A stretch of 43,106 nucleotides of DNA from a virus, in IMG/VR virus record IMGVR_UViG_3300024430_000005, positions 1-43,106 of that record. The stretch is one strand, 5' to 3'. Both the position numbers and the translations under genes were made by a program. Below are positions 13,335 to 21,755 of the stretch, piece by piece. A model generated the notes under the pieces. That model worked only from the letters and a program-made list of their open reading frames with translations. It ran no database searches and was not told where the DNA came from. Positions within the stretch are counted from its first letter, which is position 1. The number at the start of each line of letters is the position of its first letter.

Positions 13335-13763
13335 ATGGCGGACGAGCCAGTCGACCACCTGCAACAGCTGATCCTGACCCGCCTGCGAGAGCTCGGCGAC
13401 GAGCGTGGCCCTATGTCGGCACGGGAGGCCGCACGCCGCGCCGAGGGGTACATGTCGCTCGAGACGTTCCGCCTCCTGGTACGCGGCAAGGGCGGCCGAC
13501 ATAGGGGGCGCATCTCCGACAGGGTCGCGGAGGGTCTGTCGATCGCGCTGCAGGTGCCGGTCAGCCGAATCTACGAGGCCGCGGCGTCGCCGCCGCCGGG
13601 GACGCGCTGGGAGCTGCCGGAGCGGTTCGACCGGATCCCGCCGGCGCAGCGCGAGCTGCTGGAGGATCTGATGGCGGCTCTGCTCAACAGCTACGACGCG
13701 GGCTTCCGTGACGCCGCGCGCAGGGGCGCGGGAGGCGACACGCCGGCGCGCGAAACGCCGTAG
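13335..13763 (+). CDS. Immunity repressor, HTH type
   Basis: A 142-residue protein from the ATG at 13335, with GGGGA nine bases upstream; the longer frame to 13137 would cross the operators. It has an N-terminal helical segment, an HTH-like region SAREAARRAEGYMSLETFRLLVRGKG followed by ISDRVAEGLSIALQVPVSRIYEAA, and a C-terminal helix (RELLEDLMAALLN). The layout resembles XRE-type repressors. It lies on the plus strand between the operators and the integrase, divergent from the Cro-like gene, which is the classic place for the lysogeny repressor. Confidence 0.7.
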   Translation: MADEPVDHLQQLILTRLRELGDERGPMSAREAARRAEGYMSLETFRLLVRGKGGRHRGRISDRVAEGLSIALQVPVSRIYEAAASPPPGTRWELPERFDRIPPAQRELLEDLMAALLNSYDAGFRDAARRGAGGDTPARETP

Positions 13764-13859
13764 ACCCGGTAGCTACTGGTCGGTTGTGACGAACCTGCCT
13801 ACGCGCAGGTCGGCGCAACTTACACGGCTGGGTTTAGGTTCCCGCGGGACGCGGTGCAG

Positions 13860-13888
13860 TTGGCCTTGTCACACTCAACCCCTACCGT
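13860..13888 (+). promoter_or_regulatory. Candidate promoter before integrase operon
   Basis: TTGGCC (13860-13865) and TACCGT (13883-13888) are separated by 17 bases in the 173-base gap after the repressor. This would drive the 13937, 14145 and integrase genes. A small inverted repeat ACCTGC...GCAGGT at 13794-13811 nearby could be a weak terminator for the repressor. Confidence 0.35.
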
Positions 13889-13936
13889 TAGCCACAGCCT
13901 GCAACAGAGCGGGCACTGAGGGGGAAGCGGTCAGGC

Positions 13937-14134
13937 GTGGCGAGTTTGAATGAAGAGACCGTGTTTGTGCCGCTGGATCTACCCGACGACCTCGGCCGGG
14001 ACTGGGAGTGGTACGCAGATCTCAACATCGTGGCGCTGCGGCGGGGCCTGGACGTCGAGGGCCGGATGCGCGCCGTCGAGGATCTGATAGCGACGTGGAA
14101 GCGGGAGCACCTGCGGATCGTCGAGTCGGCTTAG
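13937..14134 (+). CDS. 65-residue acidic protein, unknown
   Basis: From a GTG at 13937 with GAGGGGGAAG ten bases upstream. Starts MASLNEETVFVPLDLPDDLG and includes DWEWYADLNIVAL and a terminal helix (IATWKREHLRIVESA). It lies between the repressor and integrase, so it is probably expressed in lysogens. Function unknown. Confidence 0.65.
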   Translation: MASLNEETVFVPLDLPDDLGRDWEWYADLNIVALRRGLDVEGRMRAVEDLIATWKREHLRIVESA

Positions 14135-14137
14135 GCT
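14132..14137 (+). promoter_or_regulatory. -10 box before 14145
   Basis: TAGGCT ends seven bases before the ATG at 14145 and includes the stop codon of the previous gene. This suggests a leaderless transcript like those at 410, 21756 and 28837. Confidence 0.35.
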
Positions 14138-14144
14138 TGCGGCC

Positions 14145-14330
14145 ATGAGCGGTAAGGACTGGCTAGGGAAGCAGCTCCGCATCTTCGCTGGGTACGACCG
14201 CGCCAAGCAGTACAGCCCGATGGCGGAGGGCGAAGTCATCGCCTACATCGACGGCCCGAGCGTCATCGTCCGCAACGCTGACGGCACGACGGACGCGTGG
14301 CCCATCAGCCTCCCGATGGAACAGGTCTGA
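14145..14330 (+). CDS. 61-residue beta-rich small protein
   Basis: MSGKDWLGKQLRIFAGYDRA, then EGEVIAYIDGPSVIVRNADG and a terminal ISLPMEQV. Predicted small beta-barrel (KOW/SH3-like). It ends four bases before the integrase start, so the two are probably co-transcribed. A role in integration control is possible but not shown. Confidence 0.65.
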   Translation: MSGKDWLGKQLRIFAGYDRAKQYSPMAEGEVIAYIDGPSVIVRNADGTTDAWPISLPMEQV

Positions 14331-14334
14331 GCTA

Positions 14335-15438
14335 ATGGCGTCGTTCCGCCGCCTCAAGTCGGGCAAGTGGAACGTGCGAGTACGCCACCCCTCCGGCAAG
14401 ACCATCTGCAAGACGGACCCGCTCAAGCGTGTCGTCGTGCAGTGGGCCGCCGACAAGGAACGCGAGTTCCGCACCGGGGCGCCGCTGGAACGGGCGCAGA
14501 AGGTGACCGTGGGGGAGTGGTGCGAGCGGTGGTTGCGGACGCGGCGGGTTGAGCCGACGACGGCGAAGAAGGACGCGAGCCAGCTCGGCGCGCACGTCCT
14601 ACCGCAGTGGGGTGACTGGCCGCTCGCCTCGATCAGTCGCTCCGACGTGCAGGCGTGGATCAACGACATGGATGCGCGCGGTGTCGGCGCCAACACGGTC
14701 ACCGGCGCCTACCACCGGCTCGCGGCGATGCTGTCCGATGCGGTGCTCGAGGGCCTGCTGGCGTCGTCGCCGTGCCGGGAGATCGACCTGCCGCGCGTGG
14801 TGCGCCCGGCGCCGCGGTGGCTGACGAAGGACGAGTACGGGCGGATCCAGCTCGCCCTGCTAGGGCAGCCGCGCGGGCACGTGTGGGCCGCCTACGTCGG
14901 GCTGGGCTGCTACTCGGGTCTGCGGCCGGGGGAGCTTGCCGGCCTGGACGTGGAGCACGTCGACTTCGACCGCGGGCTCGTGCGGGTGCAGCAGGTGATG
15001 ACCCGGGCCGGGTTGCGCGCCTACCCGAAGTCGGACTCGTCGCAGCGGTCGGTGCCGTTCCCGCCCGAGGTGGGGGAGCTCCTGTGGCGTGTCATCGGTG
15101 ACACGGGGCAGGGGCCTGTGTTCACGGCGGCGGAGGGTGGCCGGGTCAACGAGGCCAACGTGAGAAATCGCGTGTGGAACCGGGCACTAGAAGATGCCGG
15201 CGTGGCCCCAGCCCGGCCCTACATCACCAGGCACACGGCCGCCTCGTGGCTCATCCAGGCGGGCGTGCCCGACTACGAGGTCGCCCGACTGCTCGGGCAC
15301 TCTTCTACGAGGCTCGTGGCGACATACGGACATCTTGCGCCCGACGCTCACGAGCGTGTGCGCGCTGCTTGGCGCGACGCTCATTCGACGTCTGGTTTCG
15401 ACACTGTCGACATGCCCGCATCCCGCGCGCTCGGTTAG
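14335..15438 (+). CDS. int: Tyrosine site-specific integrase
   Basis: A 367-residue integrase. An arm-binding N-terminus (about 1-60), a core-binding SAM-like domain (about 60-155) and a catalytic domain follow in order. Catalytic residues are R197 (SGLRPGEL), K232, R299 (YITRHTAASW), H322 (LLGHSS) and nucleophile Y331 (ATYGHL). The usual His before the second Arg is Tyr296 here. It lies just upstream of attP and 4 bp after the previous gene. It should insert the phage into a tRNA-Val gene. Confidence 0.95.
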   Translation: MASFRRLKSGKWNVRVRHPSGKTICKTDPLKRVVVQWAADKEREFRTGAPLERAQKVTVGEWCERWLRTRRVEPTTAKKDASQLGAHVLPQWGDWPLASISRSDVQAWINDMDARGVGANTVTGAYHRLAAMLSDAVLEGLLASSPCREIDLPRVVRPAPRWLTKDEYGRIQLALLGQPRGHVWAAYVGLGCYSGLRPGELAGLDVEHVDFDRGLVRVQQVMTRAGLRAYPKSDSSQRSVPFPPEVGELLWRVIGDTGQGPVFTAAEGGRVNEANVRNRVWNRALEDAGVAPARPYITRHTAASWLIQAGVPDYEVARLLGHSSTRLVATYGHLAPDAHERVRAAWRDAHSTSGFDTVDMPASRALG

Positions 15439-15491
15439 TCCAGCACCAGTTGTCCGCTCTGGCAGCTTCCCTTCTAACGATTGGCCCAGCG

Positions 15492-15710
15492 ATGAAGGTG
15501 TACGTGCTCCTGCGGACGGACAGCTACGACCGCAACGAGGTGCTCGGCGTCTATGCGGCCGAGGATGCCGCGAAGCGCGCCGCTGAGGCCGCCGAGCCAG
15601 ACCGCCGGTTCACCTGGGAGACGCTCGACGGCGGGCCATACGCATCCGACTACGCCGTCGACGGACCTATCTACTCCTACAGCGCAGAGCGGTTCGACGT
15701 AGCCGAGTGA
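15492..15710 (+). CDS. 72-residue protein downstream of integrase
   Basis: MKVYVLLRTDSYDRNEVLGVYAAEDAAKRAAEAAEP continues with a beta-rich end (YSYSAERFDVAE). The KVYVLL...VLGVYA pattern is common in phage and bacterial small proteins of unknown function. The longer frame upstream overlaps the integrase. In the integrated prophage this gene would lie at one end next to attP. Confidence 0.65.
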   Translation: MKVYVLLRTDSYDRNEVLGVYAAEDAAKRAAEAAEPDRRFTWETLDGGPYASDYAVDGPIYSYSAERFDVAE

Positions 15711-15750
15711 CACCAGCGCGACACGGGCTCTACTCGCAACGGGCTTGAAG

Positions 15751-15899
15751 TTGTCAACGTGCTGGTCAAACCGTGTGGGCGATACTGGGATCGAACCAGT
15801 GACCTCTTCCGTGTCAGGGTAGTTCGGGCGAGTCTCTGACGTGCCGTTTCCCCGTTGACCTGGTCTGACATACGTCAGTATTGTCATTATTGTCAATGT
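15751..15899. other. attP with tRNA-Val core and integrase arm sites
   Basis: On the minus strand, 15817-15776 reads as the 3' part of a tRNA: loop CTGACAC (anticodon GAC, Val), stem GGAAG, variable AGGTC, T-arm ACTGG-TTCGATC-CCAGT and acceptor ATCGCCC. It lacks the 5' half, so it is no gene. Flanking copies of TTGTCA sit at 15751-15760, 15881-15890 and 15890-15899, all in the same orientation, and are good candidates for integrase arm sites. Crossover probably occurs in the anticodon loop, where phage and tRNA similarity ends. Confidence 0.8.
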
Positions 15900-15944
15900 C
15901 GTGCACGCTGGTGCGACACAGCGGTGACACGAACCGGGGGAACC

Positions 15945-16061
15945 ATGAGCCTGCGCGACCTCCACGCCCTCGCCTGTCTGCTGTTCCACCGCCGCACCTG
16001 CTGGTGGCAGACGGCGACCGAGCGGTGGTGCCGGGTGCGGGATGAGACGTACGTGTTCTGA
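15945..16061 (+). CDS. 38-residue small protein
   Basis: From the ATG at 15945 after GGGGGAACC: MSLRDLHALACLLFHRRTCW with several Trp and Cys residues and end DETYVF. Too small for a confident family. It is followed seven bases later by the DUF6221 gene, so the two may be one unit. Its start near attP means it would lie at the prophage edge. Confidence 0.5.
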   Translation: MSLRDLHALACLLFHRRTCWWQTATERWCRVRDETYVF

Positions 16062-16067
16062 GAGGCT

Positions 16068-16349
16068 GTGATCGTGGAGTTGGTCGAGTTCTTGCTGGCG
16101 CGGATCGCCGAGGACGAGGCGTACGCAAGCTATGTGTTGGAGCAGCAGCGTGACCGAACGGTGTGGGCTCCCCCGTGGACCGTCCTCGCCCCTGCACGTC
16201 AGCTCGCCGAGTGCGAGGCGAAGCGGCGGATCGTCGCCACGATCCAGCGGTGGCTGGACACGGGATACCCAACGCTCGATCATGTGCTGTTCGCGCTCGC
16301 TCTCCCCTACGCCGACCACCCGGACTACCGCGACGAGTGGCGCCCGTAG
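16068..16349 (+). CDS. DUF6221 family protein, copy 1
   Basis: A 93-residue protein from a GTG: LVEFLLARIAEDEAYA, LAECEAKRRIVATIQ and the terminal LPYADHPDYRDEWRP are the family's three conserved blocks. The family is widespread in actinobacteria and their phages with no known function. A second copy lies at 28971-29366. It lies next to attP in a place often occupied by lysogenic-conversion genes and faces a strong terminator. Confidence 0.85.
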   Translation: MIVELVEFLLARIAEDEAYASYVLEQQRDRTVWAPPWTVLAPARQLAECEAKRRIVATIQRWLDTGYPTLDHVLFALALPYADHPDYRDEWRP

Positions 16350-16360
16350 ACAGCAAGAAG

Positions 16361-16401
16361 GCCCCCTCCGCGCGCCAGGGGGTGGGCAGCGCGGAGGGGG
16401 C
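16361..16401. terminator. Strong bidirectional terminator hairpin
   Basis: GCCCCCTCCGCGC (16361-16373) pairs perfectly with GCGCGGAGGGGGC (16389-16401) around a 15-base loop: 13 paired bases, almost all GC. It lies between the convergent DUF6221 and SGNH-hydrolase genes, so it would stop both the rightward lysogeny transcript and the leftward late transcript. There is no U-run, as is usual in actinobacteria. Confidence 0.8.
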
Positions 16402-16426
16402 AGTTCGGGGCGGTGCGGGTGTCGAG

Positions 16427-17599
16427 CTAGAGTCCGGCGGCGGTCAGGTCGTAGACGCCGAGCTGGGCAACGTAGGCGTCAACGGTGGCGCCACCGTTGG
16501 TGTTGAAGTTAATCGCCATCGACGTCGCACCAACCGGCACCTTGGCCTGGAGGTAGAAGGTGCGCCAGTCGCCGGTGGGCTCAGTCCATCCGGCGATCGG
16601 GCGCATATTGAGGTTCGTCGCCGCGCCGCTGGTGCTGATGGTCAGCGTCGTGGCGGTGGTACCGACGACGCGGAACAGCCCGGACACGGCAATCGAGCGC
16701 CCCGGCAGGCCAGTGATCGTGATGGGCGCCTGCACCTGAGCGAACCCAGCGGACGCCGTCTCCTGGATCCGCATCCAACGGCCCTTGACCGCGGCGTCGG
16801 TGCCGGTGGTGACAGTCAGCGTGCCCGTCTTCGTCCACGAGTCAGGCACGCCGTCGGCGTTGGTGTCGACCTTGAACAGCGGATTCGGGACGAGGTTCGC
16901 GGTCTGCGCGGCGGTGTCCCATGCGGCCGGGGCGACCTTGAGCGGCGCCAGGTAGGGCTGCATCGCAGCGACGAGCGCCTCACCCATGACCCGCTTGCCG
17001 GCGTTGTTGGGGTGAATGCCGTCGCCGGAGTCGTAGGCGGTGAGGTACCCGCCGGTGGCCGGGTCGACCAGCGCCGAGTAGGTGTCGACCAACGGCCACC
17101 CGTTCTGGATGGCGTACGCGATGGTGAAGCGGCGGTATTGATCGAACAGCAGCCGGTAGTTCGTTGCGCCGCCTGACGGGTTGGGCACGCCTGTGGTCAG
17201 AATCGGAGTCTGACCGGCGGCGACGATCGCGGCGCACATCGCGCGGATGTCGGCGGCGTGCTGCGCAGGTGTGCGACCCGCACTGGCGTCGTTGGTGCCA
17301 GTGCTGATGCCGCAGAACTGGCCGCCGTGCGAGAGGGCGTCGGCCACGATGCGCGGCACCATCTGGTCGGCGCGCTGGCCACCGATGCCGGCGACCTTAC
17401 CGTATTGGATCTGCGCGGAGGACAGCAGGTGCGCCCACGCGAGGAAGTCGGCCGGGGTGAGTAGCACACCGAGGCCGTTGACCGCGTCCACGCCGGAGTA
17501 GGTGCGGGCGGGCGGCGCGATGCTGTCGCCGATCCAGTTGACGACGTTGCCCTGCGATGCGGCTGCCTTAGCGCCGCCGCTTGCGACCCACCTGCTCAT
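16427..17599 (-). CDS. SGNH/GDSL hydrolase tail protein
   Basis: A 390-residue protein from the ATG at 17599. NWIGDSI near residue 20 (block I Ser), GISTGTNDAS (block III, G-x-N-D) and DGIHPNNAGKR (block V, D-x-x-H) match SGNH esterases. The C-terminal half (from about 235) is a carbohydrate-binding-like beta-sandwich (NLVPNPLFKVDTNADGVPDSW). It probably deacetylates or cleaves host-surface glycans. Its N-terminal MSRWV is shared with the beta-helix protein, perhaps a common attachment site to the tail. Confidence 0.8.
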   Translation of the reverse strand: MSRWVASGGAKAAASQGNVVNWIGDSIAPPARTYSGVDAVNGLGVLLTPADFLAWAHLLSSAQIQYGKVAGIGGQRADQMVPRIVADALSHGGQFCGISTGTNDASAGRTPAQHAADIRAMCAAIVAAGQTPILTTGVPNPSGGATNYRLLFDQYRRFTIAYAIQNGWPLVDTYSALVDPATGGYLTAYDSGDGIHPNNAGKRVMGEALVAAMQPYLAPLKVAPAAWDTAAQTANLVPNPLFKVDTNADGVPDSWTKTGTLTVTTGTDAAVKGRWMRIQETASAGFAQVQAPITITGLPGRSIAVSGLFRVVGTTATTLTISTSGAATNLNMRPIAGWTEPTGDWRTFYLQAKVPVGATSMAINFNTNGGATVDAYVAQLGVYDLTAAGL

Positions 17600-17877
17600 T
17601 ACCAGCCCCTCACGGCGATCTTGGGTGAACCTGTCGAGATGAGCCGGACTTCGGCTGCCGACCCTCGTGGCCGGTTGTATTCGGTGCTCCACCCGGAGAC
17701 TGCGGCGGGGAGGACGATGGTTCCGTTGCCTTCGACGGTGGGCGTGGAGCCGTCGATGGTGAAGTAGACCGTGGCTGTTCCGTCGACGTTGACGATCTCG
17801 ACGTTGTCGTAGTCGTAGTCGAGGGTTACTGTGGCGACGGTGTTGGGGGTCAGGGTGAGGTGGCGGCTGTCGGGCAT
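17599..17877 (-). CDS. Small beta-rich tail-associated protein
   Basis: A 92-residue protein: MPDSRHLTLTPNTVATVTLD, then VEIVNVDGTATVYFTIDGSTPTV and SGSPKIAVRGW-like end. All-beta, similar to phage proteins annotated as decoration or minor tail proteins. Its TAA stop overlaps the ATG of the SGNH gene (TAATG), so translation is coupled. Confidence 0.65.
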   Translation of the reverse strand: MPDSRHLTLTPNTVATVTLDYDYDNVEIVNVDGTATVYFTIDGSTPTVEGNGTIVLPAAVSGWSTEYNRPRGSAAEVRLISTGSPKIAVRGW

Positions 17878-17906
17878 GGCGGGGCTCCGGTCTGGACGGG
17901 GTCAGA

Positions 17907-19208
17907 TCACGTGATGGTTGTGTAGACCGGCACAAATCCGATGCTGGTGCCGTTCGCGTCGAACGCCTCGATCTTGCGCGACAGGGTGCCGAGCGTCGTG
18001 GCCGTCGCCGAGTTGCCCACCGTGGTGAGGATCCTGGCGCCCGTGCCGGCGGAGTTCGCAACGGCGGCGATTCGGTTGGTTCCGTCTGCGGTCACGTCGG
18101 TGGACGTGGCTCGGACGACCAACCCGGAGCCGCCGCCCGTCTGCCGCACCCAGTTGCCTGACAGTGTGGCGCCGGTGACGGTCAGGTCGATGCAGTTGAA
18201 CCCGCCGGACTGCACCAAGACGTTGTCGCGGATGTCGACGTTGGTGGTCCCGGTGGCGACGAGGATGGACTGCGCGGCGCTCGCCCGGACGGTGTTGTCG
18301 ACGAGGCGCACCGACGAGCCGCCGAAGCAGCGGATTGCAGCGCCGCCGCAGTCCTGCACGACGTTGTCGAGGATCATAATGTCGGTGGCGGGTGCGGTCC
18401 CTGTGCCGATGGCGTTGACTCGGATTCCGACGCCGGAACAGTTGCGCACGACGTTCCCGACCGCCGAGCAGTCCTTTGTGTCGAACTCGAACAGGATGCC
18501 GTCGGTGGTGACGGTGCCATCGGTGCCGTCGATGACGTTGTTGCGCAGGTGGATGTTCGCAGCTCGAGCGAGCTTGATTCCGTCGACCGGCGATGTGGTG
18601 CCGCCTGTCCCCTGCCCTTGAATCGTGTTGTTGGCGACGATGACGTCGGAGCAGCCGGTGGACAGGTAGATGCCGTGCTCTGCGGTGGCCCGGAAGCTGT
18701 TGCCGCTGATGACGCAAGCGACGGCGCCTTCCATTGCGATCCCGCAGGTCCCGAGGCCGCTGAACGTGTTGTTGACGATCTTCAGTCGTTGCGGGCCGGT
18801 GGTGGTGCCGAGCCCGTAGATGGCGCCGCGCCCTGCGGTGCCGAGCGTGCCGGTGCCGGTGAAGATGCAGCCGGCGATGGTGGCGTCTTGGGTGCCGTCG
18901 ACTCGTACGAGGTTGCGGTTGCCGAGCAGATCGTGAAAGTGAATGCCGTCGAGGATGACTTTCGACTTGGCCTGAATGGTGCTGCCCAGCCCGTAGACCG
19001 CCCCGGCTCTCCCGACGACCCGGCCACCTCCTGCGGCACTGGCGGCGTCGATGGCCGCCTGTAAGGCGGCGGAGTCGTTGGTGACCCCGTTGCCGACCGC
19101 CCCCTCGGCTTCGGGGAAGAATAGGCCGAGGTCGGGTGCGTGCTCACCCCGCGCCACAAAGGCCGCCCTCAGGGCGGCATCGCTGGCCCCCGTAACCCAT
19201 CGACTCAT
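17907..19208 (-). CDS. Beta-helix tail spike (pectate-lyase-like)
   Basis: A 433-residue protein. NGVTNDSAALQAAIDAASAAGGG at about residues 41-63 is the pectate-lyase-superfamily start (DGVTDDTAAIQAAI). It continues through many N/D/V-rich repeats (SGNSF, VANNTI, LRNNVI, LDNVV, VDNTV, IRDNVL) of a right-handed beta-helix. Tail spikes of this fold bind or cut host polysaccharides. Starts MSRWVTGASDAAL, sharing MSRWV with the SGNH protein downstream. Confidence 0.85.
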   Translation of the reverse strand: MSRWVTGASDAALRAAFVARGEHAPDLGLFFPEAEGAVGNGVTNDSAALQAAIDAASAAGGGRVVGRAGAVYGLGSTIQAKSKVILDGIHFHDLLGNRNLVRVDGTQDATIAGCIFTGTGTLGTAGRGAIYGLGTTTGPQRLKIVNNTFSGLGTCGIAMEGAVACVISGNSFRATAEHGIYLSTGCSDVIVANNTIQGQGTGGTTSPVDGIKLARAANIHLRNNVIDGTDGTVTTDGILFEFDTKDCSAVGNVVRNCSGVGIRVNAIGTGTAPATDIMILDNVVQDCGGAAIRCFGGSSVRLVDNTVRASAAQSILVATGTTNVDIRDNVLVQSGGFNCIDLTVTGATLSGNWVRQTGGGSGLVVRATSTDVTADGTNRIAAVANSAGTGARILTTVGNSATATTLGTLSRKIEAFDANGTSIGFVPVYTTIT

Positions 19209-19209
19209 G

Positions 19210-20013
19210 TCAGGCTCCGCTCGTTACGGGGATCCACACGTCGAGCGTGTCGTCCGAGTTGGTGGGTTCGACGGACCCGAGCCACAGAACCCGGGTGCCG
19301 GTGGCGACGCTGGGCCGCGCGGTGTTGGCGTCGTCTCCGTGGACGATGAACACGCCGCCCACCGCAGCGATCGCGCGCTCTTCGATGGTGGCGGGCTCCG
19401 AAGGCTCGCCGCCTTCCTCCAGCACGTACACCGTGACGTCGAGAGCGTCGTCAGCGTTGACCGGATCGACCGACCCGTACCAGACGACCGGCACGTCAAC
19501 ATCCGGCCGCGCGACGTTCGGGTTCGTGCCGTGAATGACCATCGGATACGCCGAACCCGGGTCACCCTTCGGCCCCTGGATGATCGGCGTGCCGCCGGAT
19601 GTGGTGACCGGCGCGACCTGCGTCAGATCGACCGTCTCACCGGCCGGTAGGGAGAACGCGAACGAGCCCCGATTGAGCCCACCGTTGAGCCGGTAGGAGA
19701 CGGTCCACGTCCAGCCGATCGGCGTGATCCCCGGAGAGTCGGTGGCGAGCAGGCTGACACCGTCGCGGCCCGTCGCATCGCGCAGCACACCGAACTCGTC
19801 GAGCTCGTAGGAGACGGACGAGCCGAACACGGTGACCGGCGGGATGGTGCCCGTGGCGAGCAGCACCGACGCCGACGGTGTGAACGTGACGGTGCCGGTG
19901 ACGGGCAGCGCGTCCGGGTCGGCGTCGGCGTCCCCGTTGGAGTCGGCGACCGCGGCAACCGCCCGCCACTTCACCTCACCGAACAGGACCGCCGTGGGCA
20001 GCGTGGCCGTCAT
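19210..20013 (-). CDS. Minor tail protein, collagen-like linker
   Basis: A 267-residue protein from the ATG at 20013, with AAGGAG upstream. N-terminal beta domain (about 1-115) followed by a short collagen-like GPKGDPGSAY at about residue 137 and two repeated C-terminal segments: VIHGTNPNVARPDVDVPVVWYGSVDPVN and VHGDDANTARPSVATGTRVLWLGSVEPTN share the pattern N-ARP-V-VxWxGSV-PxN. It probably forms a trimeric fibre or linker. Confidence 0.7.
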   Translation of the reverse strand: MTATLPTAVLFGEVKWRAVAAVADSNGDADADPDALPVTGTVTFTPSASVLLATGTIPPVTVFGSSVSYELDEFGVLRDATGRDGVSLLATDSPGITPIGWTWTVSYRLNGGLNRGSFAFSLPAGETVDLTQVAPVTTSGGTPIIQGPKGDPGSAYPMVIHGTNPNVARPDVDVPVVWYGSVDPVNADDALDVTVYVLEEGGEPSEPATIEERAIAAVGGVFIVHGDDANTARPSVATGTRVLWLGSVEPTNSDDTLDVWIPVTSGA

Positions 20014-20026
20014 CGACAGACTCTCC

Positions 20027-21724
20027 TTAGATCGTGCGCGACTCGAGCGGCACCCACGCGCCCCCGACAGCGGCACGCTCGGTCACCGGCAGGACGGTGA
20101 CCGTGACGGTGTCCGGCGCGGACATGGCCCCGGTGTCGTCGGTGGCGGTGACGGAGAACGTGAGCACGTCCCCGGCGATGGTTCCGGGTGCCTTGAACTG
20201 CCGCTGGTGGACAGCCGGGGTCGTGCGGGTGACCGGGGTGCCGTCGGTCTGCGTCACCGTGTACGCGACGATCACCCCATCGCCGCCTGAGCCGCTGAAC
20301 GTCAGCGTGACCGTGCTGTAGGGCTCGACGGTCTGGTCCGGGCCGGCGCTGATGGTCGGCGGCACGTTGGACACGGGCTCGAACGCCAGCGCCCACACGT
20401 GCCCGGTGCTGGCGGTGTCGCTGCTGGTGAAGGTGGCGCCCGTGACCGCGCCGGGGGCGGCTGCGACCGCGTCGCGGGTGGCGAAGCTGGCCGTGAAGTT
20501 GGGCGCTACGGGGTTGGCGGTTCCGGTGTCGGTGCGCTTGGTGTAGCCCGCGCTGACGTTGGCGGTGGCCTTCGCCGTCGTGGTCGTGGTGTTGCGGATC
20601 ATCGCCACGTTGATGACGAGGTTGTTCGCGCTGTCGGTGGTCAGCGTGGGGCCGGCGATCGTCGCCCCAGTCGTGGTGTCGGTAGCCGTGGCGAAGTGCT
20701 CGATGGGGACGCCGATGGCGCCCCGCACGACGATCCCCCCGCCGTGGATCTTGCCCGCGCCGACGGGAACCGTGGTGGTGACCGCAGTGCCGAGGTCAGC
20801 GGCGACCAGCTTCTTCCCGAAGAGCTGGGTGGTGTGGTTGGCGCCGGTGACCAGCGTCGGACCGATCGCGGTCCAGCCGGTCGGCGCGGGGAAGACGCCG
20901 GTGCCGGTGTTCAGGCCGACGGCGATGACAGCCACGTCCCCCGCCTGCGCGGCGGGTGGGATGGTCCAGCTGAACGTGTCGATGTTGGCCGCGAGCGAGT
21001 CGTGCGCGCCGGCCGCGACCACGTAGGTGGGGGCGCTGCCGGAGACGGGGGCCGTGGTGGGCTCGAACGCGAACATCCACACGTGGCCGGTGCTGGCCGT
21101 GTCGGTGGAGGTGAACGTCGGCCCGGTGACGGCCCCGGCGGTGGTCTGCACGGCGTTCCGGGTGGCGATGCTCGCGGTGAAGTTGGGTGCGATGGCGTTC
21201 GCTGTGCCGGTGTCGGTGCGTTCGGTCCAGCCGGCGCTGACCGTGGCCGTGGACTGGGTCGTGGCGGTGGTGTTGCGGAGCATCCCGACGGCGACGATGA
21301 GGTTGTCGGCGCTGTCGGTGGTGATCGTCGGCCCGGCGACGGTGGCGCCGGTGGTGGTGTCGGTGGCGTTCGTGAAGTTCGACGGGATGCCCTCGGCGCC
21401 GCGGATGATGATGCCGCCGCCGTGGATCTTCCCGGCGCCGGCGGAGGTGAGGGTCGCCGTCACCGTGGAGCCGGGGTCGGAGGAGGTGAGTACCCGGCCG
21501 AATGCCTGCGTGTTGTGGTTGGCGCTGGTGTTCAGCACGGTGCCGATGGCGGTCCACCCGGCGGGGGTGAGGAACGGGTTGGCCGAGGAGGCGTTCATGC
21601 CGACCATGACGACGGCGACGTCCCCGGCCTGGGCGGTCGCGGGGACGGTCCAGGTGAAGGTGTTGATGTTGGTCGTGAGGCCGTCGTGCGCTCCGGTGGC
21701 GGCGACGAAGGACGGGGCGGCCAT
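20027..21724 (-). CDS. Tail appendage with duplicated beta domains
   Basis: A 565-residue protein with an internal duplication. Residues about 4-222 and 231-450 are clearly homologous: each has GAHDxL, FxWTxPxxAQAGDVAV, GWTAIG, AGKIHGGGI, ATDTTTGAT-AGPT-TTDSA, AxxNTT, TDTGTAN, NFTAS-ATR-AV and ASTGHVW. Residues about 455-550 form an Ig/PKD-like domain (PPTISAGPDQTVEPYSTVTLTFSG). It is secreted-type Gly/Thr/Ser-rich but has no signal peptide, which fits a virion surface protein. Confidence 0.8.
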   Translation of the reverse strand: MAAPSFVAATGAHDGLTTNINTFTWTVPATAQAGDVAVVMVGMNASSANPFLTPAGWTAIGTVLNTSANHNTQAFGRVLTSSDPGSTVTATLTSAGAGKIHGGGIIIRGAEGIPSNFTNATDTTTGATVAGPTITTDSADNLIVAVGMLRNTTATTQSTATVSAGWTERTDTGTANAIAPNFTASIATRNAVQTTAGAVTGPTFTSTDTASTGHVWMFAFEPTTAPVSGSAPTYVVAAGAHDSLAANIDTFSWTIPPAAQAGDVAVIAVGLNTGTGVFPAPTGWTAIGPTLVTGANHTTQLFGKKLVAADLGTAVTTTVPVGAGKIHGGGIVVRGAIGVPIEHFATATDTTTGATIAGPTLTTDSANNLVINVAMIRNTTTTTAKATANVSAGYTKRTDTGTANPVAPNFTASFATRDAVAAAPGAVTGATFTSSDTASTGHVWALAFEPVSNVPPTISAGPDQTVEPYSTVTLTFSGSGGDGVIVAYTVTQTDGTPVTRTTPAVHQRQFKAPGTIAGDVLTFSVTATDDTGAMSAPDTVTVTVLPVTERAAVGGAWVPLESRTI

Positions 21725-21743
21725 GTCAGATCCCCACAGTCAC

Positions 21744-21749
21744 TAGACT
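21744..21749 (+). promoter_or_regulatory. -10 box for leaderless gene at 21756
   Basis: TAGACT, a close match to TANNNT, ends six bases before the ATG at 21756. The 31-base gap to the divergent tail gene leaves little other room. No clear -35. Confidence 0.5.
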
Positions 21750-21755
21750 CGGCAC

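Noticed and set aside
15776-15817. A tRNA-Val gene on the minus strand
   Set aside because: Only the anticodon loop, variable loop, T-arm and 3' acceptor are present; the D-arm and 5' acceptor are missing. It is the attP core.
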